Source of the DNA: Flaccisagitta enflata
Taxonomy: Eukaryota > Chaetognatha > Sagittoidea > Aphragmophora
Direction of reading: 5' to 3'
DNA length: 64,000 nt
NCBI GenBank assembly: GCA_965153355.1
Contig: OZ231127.1
Coordinates: 24,800,001 to 24,864,000 of the forward strand
Shown here: piece by piece, positions 39,616 through 64,000 of the stretch
How the letters are laid out: each line of letters opens with the position of its first letter
How positions within the stretch are numbered: the first letter of the stretch is position 1
Program-made: the position numbers and the translations under genes
The notes under the pieces: generated by a model
Told to the model about the DNA's origin: nothing
Database searches by the model: none
What the model saw: the letters and a program-made list of their open reading frames with translations, nothing else

Positions 39616-40745
39616 AAAAAAGCAAAGAGACTGCCAAAAGGAGAGCGACAGACGTACAGACAAAGAAAATATGAAACGAGGATGCGTTCCCACTTCCATT
39701 TCTGAAAGATCCAAAAAATTGTCAGATTGTGGATTACAAAGTTGTTAATGAAAGAAAGGTAAGAGTCTGAGACCAGTGATGCATGTAAAGAGTAGTCATT
39801 GCCTTACGTTACTTATCAGAATCGCCATCCTTTCTATGAAATCATCTCTTTTGCACAACTTTTTTGACATGATCCTTCTCATTTGGGAGAATATATCGGT
39901 TGGTTTTGGTGAAAAGCCAGAAGATATTTGCGACAAAACAAGGCCAGTAGTAGAGAACGGAAACGTCGCAACTCCAACATAAAAAAAAAATTGATGAAAA
40001 TCAGCTGAATTCTGCGCGGATATGGATTGGACATTCAAATACTAGACAATGATTACAAGTATTTAGCCATATTTATGTTTACACGGGTCAAATCATGTCA
40101 TGACGCACCTGAAAGCATCAGAAACTGATAAAAATACCGGGAAAAAACAAATGACGCAAACCTCAGATATCGTCGAAGTTACTATGAACTTCGAGCAATC
40201 GGGAGAGGGTCTCAGTATTTTTCTGTCTGCTTCTTTCACACATATATGAAAGAGGACATCCATTACTGTCTCAGACTGTTTTCAAAAAATATTTTACATG
40301 ACAAGTTCAGATAAAAACAACTGAGCAAGACGACTTCAGTTCACAGTTTCTGATGGAAGAAAGCGGAAAGAACGATCCAGAATTTTTGGGTTTCCCCTTG
40401 CTACCAGTAGACGAAGTGAATATTACTCTGTTTAGCATGGACTGTTTGTAAGCCCTTTGTGTGTGAATGAAAACCATATTTGACGAAATGATTTACGAGA
40501 TTTTGTCCCCCTTTTGACGGGTAGCGAGTTGGTACTCATAAACAGGGTCATCTCTTTAAAAATTAACGGCGCTTTGGTGAACTGCTCTTTGGCTCACTCG
40601 ACCCCCAACTTTCTTCCTTTTCTTTCATTCAGATTTTTCTTTTTTTCTCTCTTCTTTTTTTCTTCCAATTTTCTCTCTTTTCTTTCTTTTTTTTCCTGTC
40701 CCCGTTCTTCTTCATATTCAAAAGAATTATATTTCCGTCATTTTC
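39616..40745. other. Intergenic; nothing recognised
   Basis: Unique-looking sequence with no coding, TIR or tandem signal. Confidence 0.5.
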
Positions 40746-40774
40746 ATTCCATCATTATTATAATCATCATCGAT

Positions 40775-40830
<56 letters not shown>

Positions 40831-40925
40831 TATCATTATCATCATCATCATCATCACCATCATCGTCATTATCATCATTATCACTATCACCATCATCACA
40901 ATCATCATCACAATCATCATCATTA
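40746..40925 (+). repeat. (ATC)n microsatellite
   Basis: About 175 bp of ATC repeat with ATT and ACC variants. Confidence 0.95.
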
Positions 40926-41188
40926 GCATCTCTGCCTCTTTCCTCCTGGTCTGGTCGTCATTCGTTTATTTAACGTGATGGGCTTTTATGACTGCAAACC
41001 AATTGTTAAAGTGAAAAGGGTCGGGGGGGGGGGGGAACTTGTTAAGCTATAGAGAGGGTGATGACCCATTTCTGTCTTCACCCCGATATTTCCTTAAGTT
41101 TTCTTAATTTTAAATCCTGACTTCCTCTTTAGAGGCTCGCGACTACGGAGAATTACCATTCCAAATGTTCAATCACTCTCGATCTGCT

Positions 41189-41450
41189 CTTTAGTCGCGT
41201 GCGTACGACTCTACATTCCGCTTTGTCAGTCCGTCCGTCCGGGCCCGTATTTGTGTCAAACAGCATCATAGCTACCATGTATAATAAATAAAGATTTTTA
41301 CATGCTGCTACATACTCCACTTTAACAAGTGACGCGGGGTCAAAATATCGTTGCGGACGGGTGGGCAGGGGCATCCAACCCCCATCCACACCCCAACCCA
41401 CCCCCAACACTCAAACAAACATAAAAAGTATCGAAAACCCGGACGGACGG
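41189..41450. mobile_element. Hairpin-headed elements, two partial copies in opposite orientation
   Basis: A forward head TTTAGTCGCGTGCGTACGAC, TCTACATTCCGCTTTGTCAG is at 41189. A reversed tail CAAGTGACGCGGGGTCAAAA, GTTGCGGACGGGTGGGCAGG is at 41328. Confidence 0.65.
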
Positions 41451-41725
41451 ACAAAAAAGGACCCGAAAGTTTTATCTTCCCTCTTTCACACTTGAGACAG
41501 TTACTTTTTTCGAACGCGCTGAAACAACTATCATCGGGTTTATTTTAAAGTCACTCAGCGGTTGTGTGCGAGTGCGTTCTCATTGCGCTTTGAAAAAACA
41601 AATACCTCCGGTCTGTTGTTCCGCGAATTCCACTTGTTAATCTTATCCAAACAGACCTCACAACGAAAAAAAAAGAAGAATGTTCCCCCAATCTTTGTTA
41701 AAATATATACTTTTCAACACGAGCT

Positions 41726-41979
41726 TTTTAGTCGCGCCCCCGCTTCGTCCGTCCGTCCGTCAGTCGGTCGGTCGGTTGGTCGGTTGGTCTGTTGGTCCGT
41801 CACACTTTTATTTTTTTTAATCAATTTTATTTCTTTATGTCATTTAAAGTCATTTAAGAGTATACTAAGTCACTCGCCACGCTTTAAAGTGGTGAGTGGT
41901 GGTGGTGAGTAAGTTATTAAAAGTCATTCTAAGTCAATCTGTAAGTCTCGCACGCGACTTATAGGTGTTGGCCTTGTTT
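41726..41979 (+). mobile_element. Hairpin-headed element with internal second hairpin
   Basis: TTTTTAGTCGCG head, GTCG repeats, AAGTCATTT units, an internal ACTCGCCACGCTTTAAAGTG, GTGAGT palindrome, and the end AAGTCTCGCACGCGACTTAT, AGGTGTTGGCCTTGTTT. Confidence 0.8.
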
Positions 41980-42531
41980 CTTGATCAATTTACTTTTTTT
42001 CGAAGTGGTAATCTCTTAGCAAACTCTGAGGATGTAAGACGTTAACAACTTTTTATTTGAAAACGAATCTGTAAAGAATTTTTTTTACTTTATTGTTTTT
42101 TATGTTTTAAACTTTTATACATCACCGTGCGTGATAAAGTTTAATTTAGCATTGAATAACATGATAGCAAAATCACGCATACAGGATCAGTAAATTTCCA
42201 TTAACCATCCATCGAATTAGCGATGGACAGATAAGATTAACTATAAAGTGACGGACGGACTCACCACTTTAAAGCGTGGCGAGTACTCATGTAATAAGTT
42301 CATTAGAACAACGTCGCGTGCAGACCTTCCAAAAAAGAAAAGGAAAATAAAAAGAAAAGACACATAAAAAAAAGCAAAAAAAAAACAAAAACAAAAGCAA
42401 AAACAATTTAAACTGACGAACACGAAAAAAAAAAAAGACAAGACATTTTAAACAGTTACACAGGTCCTACAATTTGACTCTAGGGACATCCATAACAACA
42501 TAAGACAATGCCTCATAAGTCACCATTTGTG

Positions 42532-42603
42532 ACGGATGGACCAACGGAGATACGGGCCGACGGACAAAGTGACCTGTAGAGTCACGTAACCCGCGACCAA
42601 AAA
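42532..42603 (-). mobile_element. Hairpin-headed element, truncated
   Basis: GACGGATGGACCAACGGA, then AAAGTGACCTGTAGAGTCAC and GTAACCCGCGACCAAAAAA. Confidence 0.65.
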
Positions 42604-43373
42604 ACATCTTTTACGAACAAGGAAAGCATAAGTTTCAATCTGTAACACAGACTCCATGACCGGCCTAAGCGCTCTATATTGAATCTATTTAAAAATCATT
42701 CGCAAATTTCGACTCTGTTTAAGTCTCGACTGTCCGAATTATCCATTCGTGAAGAACAAAAAGTCAAGCGTCTGTCAGTCTGTTTTTTTTTTTCAATTTC
42801 CCAATAAAAGAAACAAAAAGTGCATCCTTTTTTTTGGGGGGGGGGCAACGTCTACAGCCTACAGGGGGGTCAGCGACCTTTGTTATAACGTACAATTATT
42901 GTATTCCAGATAACCAGAATTATATAAACTTTTTTTTTCACTTTCATAAGCAAAGAGCATACATTTATTCATAGGGACGCACTATCTACACGAATGCTGA
43001 CCAAGTTTGAGCCTCTATGATTGCATCGATCATTTACAGTTACTAGACCACCGATATAATGGTTCATCGCTTCTGGGAAATCTCGTGTAGATTTCCTAAT
43101 TTTTTTTTCACGTCATTTTTTTTTTAACCACTGTAGATGATTAAGTAATTTGAGCTTCTTGAAAATTGAAAATCGAAATAAAAAGCATTCAATTTCCGCA
43201 TTAAAGGGAGTTGTCCAGCGATTCTCGCAGTCCAACGGACAAAGTGACTCTCCGTTAGCGATCAAAAGCAGAAGAAGTAACAATTCAGTCTCACCCCGCT
43301 GTAAGGGATCCAAAAGTAATAGAAATCCGCTTTTAATGGATCTAGAATTTGATCCTTTCATATTATCACTTTT
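42604..43373. other. Intergenic; nothing recognised
   Basis: AT-rich with homopolymer T and G runs; no gene. Confidence 0.5.
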
Positions 43374-43620
43374 TAGATACTGACATGCAACTCTATAAGA
43401 GGCTTTGACAATCCGTCTGTTGGTCCGACTAATGGTCCGTTGGTCCATCCATGGTGGTTGAGTCAAAAAGTGTGAAAACGTAGATTTATAATACTGCAGT
43501 TATGATTGTTTCTGTGTGTGAGTGAGGATGCAGGGGGGGGGGAGAGTATAGATGGGAGTTGTCTGCCTCTGCCCACCCGTCCACGATGATATTGAAAATT
43601 TGAGACCTGCGTCACTTGTC
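43374..43620 (+). mobile_element. Hairpin-headed element, subfamily ending CCTGCGTCACTTGT
   Basis: TTTTTAGATACTGACATGCA, ACTCTATAAGAGGCTTTGAC head; GCCCACCCGTCCACGATGAT and GACCTGCGTCACTTGTCAG end. Confidence 0.77.
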
Positions 43621-43716
43621 AGTTACTTAAGTCTGCTTCTATAAGAAAAAACACACCAGTCCCCTTGAAATCCGTTAATGCGGGGTTCAACTGTGTAAGA
43701 AATAGGAGAAGGAGTG

Positions 43717-44229
43717 TACAGTAGATGTCGTCTATACTTGGAAATACGGGGGCCCTCATATCATAACTACTATTTGTGCCAATGCGACGAAACTGTGTGT
43801 GTATAATGCTTATGTCCTATAGGGTTGACGATGGGGTATGGCAGCTTTGTGGATAGAAAATTCTTTTGAATATACTAAATCATATTAACTTTACTCAAAC
43901 AGTTGTCGCATTTGGTCTAGTGGTTAACTCACTTGCCTTCAGATTTATCATGATCGGTTTATTTCTTTGAAGGTTCCAGGTTCGAATCCCAGGCTGGTTT
44001 TGCAATTAAAGCAAATAGATGAAGCTGAAATTCTGCCATAAAAGTGATTGATCCTAATGTTTTATACTAAAAGTTTTTTTTGTAAGGTAAGCCGTAGGGG
44101 GATGCCATACCCCATCGTCAACCCCTTAAGGTCTATACATTACACCAGCAAAATATCAGTCCCCTCATTGTACTGATGCTCAGGTTATGAGCTCCCCCGT
44201 ATTTCCAAGTCTAGACCACATCTACTGTA
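43717..44229. mobile_element. TA-flanked TIR element carrying a tRNA-like sequence
   Basis: Inverted ends CAGTAGATGTNGTCTANACT and TTGGAAATACGGGGG, each next to TA. Inner arms also pair (GACGATGGGGTATGGCA against TGCCATACCCCATCGTC). 513 bp. Confidence 0.85.
43903..43998 (+). other. tRNA-like sequence inside the MITE
   Basis: TTTGGTCTAGTGGTTAACTC matches an A-box D-arm and CCAGGTTCGAATCCCAGG a T-arm with B box. The spacing between them is long, as in a class II tRNA or an intron-bearing one. Acceptor-stem pairing is poor, so this is probably a tRNA pseudogene or SINE head. Confidence 0.6.
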
Positions 44230-44996
44230 TGAAAAAAAAAAGAAAGAAGAAGAAAAAGAAAAAGAAGTATCTATACAGATGAAGAGGATGAAGAAGAAGA
44301 AGAAGAAGAAGAAGAAGAAGAAGAAGAAGAAGAAGAAGAAGAAGAAGAAGAAGAAGAAGAAGAAGAAGAAGAAGAAGAAGAAGAAGAAGAAGAAGAAGAA
44401 GAGGAGGAAGACGAAGAAGACGAAAGTAGAAATGTTAGCAGATAAAAAGCGATGATAAGGAAGACGAATCGTGCGATTGCATCTTTTTTCAAGTTGGTTC
44501 ATTGCATTTGCAGGCTTGTTCACAACGACTCTCTGGATGGCCTTGCACTCATGACGTACACGCACAAACGCCGCTTCGAAACTCAACCGTCACTTGCACG
44601 CATGCACGCACACGCATACGTGCACGCACGCAGACACGTTACCGAGGCCAGAGCAAATTTCCTGGACGCGCGCGTGCGGCCTCTCAACAAAGACAAAGTT
44701 CGAAGCTGGTGTGACGCGTAAAAGCACGTCAATACATATTGCGCGCAAAAGCACTGACTACGGGCAAACAGGACGTCATCTCACAAAATCAAAATTTGAG
44801 AGAAAAAATAATCTGACATCACAGAGATATACGTTTAGAAAAATACAACAAGAACAAAATAATGACAATTACAAAACAAAAAACAAACAAGCAAACCGAT
44901 TAAAGAAAAACAGCAAAAATCCGTTTTTTCAAAACTCTAACTCATTTCTAAAAGTGAAAAGAAAATGAAAGAATAACTGTAAAAGATTAGTATAAA
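44230..44996. other. Upstream flank of the hyaluronidase gene
   Basis: (GAA)n at 44285-44410 and CGCA-rich sequence around 44600. The promoter cannot be located from sequence alone. Confidence 0.5.
44285..44410 (+). repeat. (GAA)n microsatellite
   Basis: About 125 bp of pure GAA, long enough to adopt triplex structures of the kind known from the FXN repeat (general knowledge). Confidence 0.95.
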
Positions 44997-60546
<15,550 letters not shown>

Positions 60547-61421
60547 TTTGGACATTTTCTCATCCATCTGATCAAGTCACTTAAACTGATTAAGTCACTT
60601 AAACTGATCAAGTGACTTAAACTCCGACAAAGCTTGTCGGAGATGCGGAGCTCAGTGGCCAATACTGAATTTGGCCAAGTTACCAGATAACCTCCCCATG
60701 TTACCAGATGGTTACCAGATTTTTCTCGCAAGTTACCAAATTAGTTACTAGATTTTACTATCAATAATATCAATATCAAGCTACAGCAAACCAAAAAAAG
60801 TATACAAATGATAAGGCCAGGATCTATTTTTTCTATTAGAATGTGATCTTTTATCTTTGTTTGTTTTTACCTTTCTTATTCAAAGCATTGGGTTTTCCTC
60901 AAAGGTTGCTTTTTGAATGTGTGGCTTTTTTTAAAGGAACTACTTTATTTCAGTTTAACAGAAGTGTCTTTTAACAAATTGAGATTCTAAAAGAATATGC
61001 TAATATGACTAATTTCCATATCTTAAGCCGTATTCAGGGATTATGTTTAAATTTGACTTTTCTTGGAATTTGGTACTCATTATTGCCAAGACTCAGTCTT
61101 TCATGTTAATGTGTTAAGTGGATAATGGGTCAGGGTTATGACTGGGATCAGGGCAAGGGAAAGGAATGGGGTAAATGATAGCTGGTTAGGGGCGGTAATA
61201 AAAAAAGTTTTTTATAGCAGGAGCAGTAATGCGCGAAAAAAGCTAAGCTTTACCAACGGATGAACCAACGGATGGACCAATGGACACAGCGGGGTTAAGT
61301 GTCGCGTGCATGTGACAGAAAAAGTTAAGTGTTACCTACTGACTGACCAAAAGAACGACATAGCAGGTTATTGAGTATTAAGTACAAATCACCTCTGATT
61401 TTAATAGCTCTGCAATTGCAT

Positions 61422-62188
61422 TACAGGGGCTTCAATCTCATTTGACACGAAAAGAACCTATATTACGCAAAAATGAATCAACTTCTTAGGTTGAATTTTT
61501 TTTCTCATAAAAGCACTACATATGACGTTTTTTGTGTCCAAATTTCATGGTACTGGGTCAATTAGTTTGAGAGATATCCCATTTTAAAGTGAAAGATGTC
61601 ATGATGAGATGGGCGGATTTTTTTGACTTTGAGGTTTTGACCTTTCATCTTCAGACTGCTCTCATTTCTGAACGCTTTGAGCTACAGATGTGAGATTGGT
61701 CTTGAATGGCAGATAATTTCATCCAGTTTTTGTATATGAGAAAAGAGTCCTTTAAAATCTTATCATATTCAACATTTTTCTTCTTTTTTGGGAAAAAACA
61801 ATCTTTGTTACAGTTTTTCTAAGAATTTTGCTAAATTTTTAAAAGTTTTTGCCTATAATTTAAAGGTTTATGAGAAATCCTGACGATTTCTAACTTTGGG
61901 GAGTTACAATCTATCACTTACCTGAAATCAACATCTGTGGCTCAAAGCACCTCGAATTTTATATGTTTTTTAAGTCAAAAGTAGCAAGAAAACAGCATTT
62001 TTTGTTGAATTCACTGCATAACTTCAAATTTTGATTTCTGCCAAACTACAAGACCCAGTCCCATGAAATTTTGATACAAAAAACGTCATACATAGTGCTT
62101 TCATGGGAAAAAAAAATCACATTGAATAATAAATTAGTTTTTGCACAATATAGGTTCTTTTCGTGTCAAATGAGATTGAAGACCCTGT
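61422..62188. mobile_element. TA-flanked MITE with ~150-bp inverted arms
   Basis: CAGGGGCTTCAATCTCATTT, GACACGAAAAGAACCTATAT left, inverted at the right border. Arms share ACGTTTTTTGT and ATTTCATGGTACTGGGTC. TA on both sides. Confidence 0.87.
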
Positions 62189-62214
62189 AGGTCAAAAAGA
62201 AATAGGATTGAAAA

Positions 62215-62345
62215 TTGAAGCAGAGAGAGAAAGAGAGAAAAAGAGAGAGAAAGAGAGAGAAAGAGAAAGAAAGAGAGAGAAAGAGAACGAAAGAGAAAGA
62301 AAGAGATAGAAAGAAGGAAAGAAAGAAAGAAAAAGAGGGGGGAGA
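62215..62345 (+). repeat. (GA)n/(GAAA)n tract
   Basis: About 120 bp of GAGAGAAA-type units directly after the MITE. Confidence 0.92.
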
Positions 62346-63044
62346 AAAAATATTTAATCATTTTTTGTGAAAATATTTTAAATTTACCGGATTTTCACCT
62401 CAGATTACCAAAGTTACCAGATTTTTACCCTTAGTTACCAAAGTTACCAGATGATTTCCTCATAAGTTACCAGACAAGTTACTAGGTTACCAAGTGCTTC
62501 TCCAGGTTACTAGAGGACCCTCCCAAGTTACCAGATCTGGTAACCTAGTTACCAACTTTGCCACTGAGATGCGGAGATGCTTGTCCGAGATCCGCGATCC
62601 GAGATCCGAGATAGGGCTTGAACAAGATGGCATGAGGGTTGGAACAGTTATGATTTTGCTCTGAAATCAAACTCAACTGCGTGTAAGATATTGCCTGTAC
62701 GGCTAAACGCCACCTTCTATTACCCTGGGAGTGGCACCAATGCATAGATCTTGTAGTTCTGCTTTAGATTCCAACGGAAAATTTATAGCGCGAAATAATT
62801 ACAATAGGTAGTATTTAATTTATTGATGACATGTTGGCAAACGATCGCATCCTCGCGCTGAAAAAACACAAGTCTTTTTTTCAATACGGCCCCTCCTTTG
62901 AGTTTTGATTAAGTTATCCTCATTACGGGCCATTATTGTTAGTAGGTCGTTTTCTGTGCAGCTTAAAATCAATCTGGCCCCAAAATATCTTTTGCTCGAT
63001 CCGGTCCAGTACTGATAATTGATACACGTGAATCATCATCCCAG

Positions 63045-64000
63045 GCACTGCACACAACGCAATCCTTCCTATTACTTCTGTACTGTTAGCGGGTCAGGGA
63101 TCTTTGAAGAAAGGGTCAAGGATCTTCTTGATAATTATTGATTAATCTCAGTCAATTCTTTTATTCTTTTAGATCTTTTCAGATCTTTTCGGATCCAGAT
63201 CCAGAGTTACTTTTAGTGCATCAATCTGATTCAATGCATGACACTCAGTGTTTAACAGAGACATTGTGAGAAAGAAAGAGAGAGAGAAGAAAGAAAGAGA
63301 GAGAGAATATAGGCTGAAAAGCGCCATGTCAAAGCTTCAAAAAATTTTTGCCACAAAAATTTTTTCGCTTTAAAATTTTTTTGCTTCAAAATTTTTTTGC
63401 TTCAAATTCTTTTTTACCTTCAAAATTTTTTTCCCTTTTAAACTTTTTTGCTTAAAATATTTTTTCACTTCAAAAATTTTTTTGCTTTAAAATTTTTTTA
63501 TATCATTTTGAAAATTTTTTTTCTTTGAAATTTTTTTCGCTTTCAAATTTTTTTGCTTCAAAATTTTTTCGCTCAAAAAATTTTTTTGCTCAATTTCATT
63601 TACTAAAAATTTTTTTTGCTTCAAAAATTTTTTGTGCTTAATTTTTTTTGCTCGATGATTGTTTTTGCTTCAGAAATTTTTTCACTTTAAAATTTTTTTT
63701 GCTTCAAAATTTTTTTTTCTTTTAAAGTTTTTTTTACTTCAAAATTTTTTGCTTATTTTTTTTCACTTTCTCTTTCTTTCTTTCTCTCTCTTATATAGTA
63801 CTTCTGAGTGTCATACACTGAATCAGATTTTTCTAAAGAAAATTGAGCTTACTTTGATGGACTAGAGGGAGCTCTGGATCCAGATCTGAAAAGATCCCCA
63901 GAGATCCAAGTGAACAGACTGGGATTAATTGATAATTATCAAAAAGATCCCTGACCCTTTAACAGTACAGAAGTAATAGGGAGGATTGCGTTGTGCTTCG
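63045..64000. mobile_element. Inverted-repeat element reaching the window edge
   Basis: Left arm CACAACGCAATCCTTCCTAT, TACTTCTGTACTGTTA, GGGTCAGGGATCTTT is inverted at 63880-64000. The arms also share GATCCAGATC and TGACACTCAG. The right border is not in the window. Confidence 0.8.
63338..63770. repeat. ~16-bp degenerate tandem (TTTGCTTCAAAATTTT)
   Basis: About 25 units with variants such as CGCTTTAAAATTTTTTT, in the loop of the inverted-repeat element. Confidence 0.85.

Larger units (their letters stand above)
60651..62568. mobile_element. hAT-like element with 8-bp TSD ATGCGGAG
   Basis: Inverted ends CTCAGTGGC. ATGCGGAG is duplicated at 60643-60650 and 62569-62576. Both subterminal zones are arrays of AAGTTACCAGAT-type units. 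It contains a nested MITE (61422-62188) and a partial hairpin element near 61200-61325. No transposase. Confidence 0.88.

Noticed and set aside
43903-43998. Functional tRNA gene
   Set aside because: A and B boxes are recognisable but the acceptor stem does not pair and the sequence sits inside a MITE; kept only as tRNA-like.

Overview
The window is nuclear DNA from a non-vertebrate animal that I cannot place further. It has spliceosomal genes with consistent exon phases, a BTB-BACK-Kelch gene, an EGF-rich GH56 hyaluronidase gene, non-LTR retrotransposons, and many short non-autonomous DNA transposons. The simple-sequence load is extreme: (CT)n, (TTTC)n, (TTG)n, (ATC)n, (CA)n. Nothing looks bacterial or viral. 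The long poly-Leu, poly-Ser, poly-Gln and poly-Cys reading frames are microsatellites read in six frames.

Gene 1 (711-27858, +) has seven exons and encodes a Kelch-like protein of about 2765 residues. Exons 1-6 give BTB, BACK and most of a six-blade Kelch propeller. The single 6.6-kb last exon finishes the propeller and adds about 2170 residues of low-complexity tail: a nine-copy heptad array, poly-Gln tracts, a long proline-rich zone, and three copies of an ASMKR[GS]LLDE[IV] motif that resembles the helix of an actin-binding WH2 motif. This fused architecture is the most interesting protein here. Intron 3 holds a 6.4-kb element with long inverted arms.

27859-44996 holds no gene I can support. 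It is made of nested transposons, two of which (30853-31613 and 37413-38925) have exact 8-bp target-site duplications, plus microsatellites and degenerate tandem repeats.

Gene 2 (44997-60546, +) has thirteen exons whose phases all match and gives a 767-residue type I membrane hyaluronidase. It has a signal peptide, one N-terminal EGF module, the GH56 domain with the D-x-E catalytic pair, five more EGF modules, a transmembrane helix and an 18-residue tail. Its introns contain a hAT-like element carrying a piece of an R2-type retrotransposon, a family of four TA-flanked MITEs, and a sense-strand truncated LINE.

60547-64000 is downstream of gene 2. It holds another hAT-like element with an 8-bp target duplication, a nested MITE, and an inverted-repeat element that runs to the window edge.

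Three repeat systems recur. (a) At least sixteen short elements begin with a hairpin whose stem differs between subfamilies but stays complementary, and the same arm reappears near the 3' end. (b) Elements with about 65-bp inverted ends flank an internal minisatellite of about 20 bp and end in a (TTTC)n tail. (c) Non-autonomous TIR elements carry 8-bp, 9-bp or TA target duplications.
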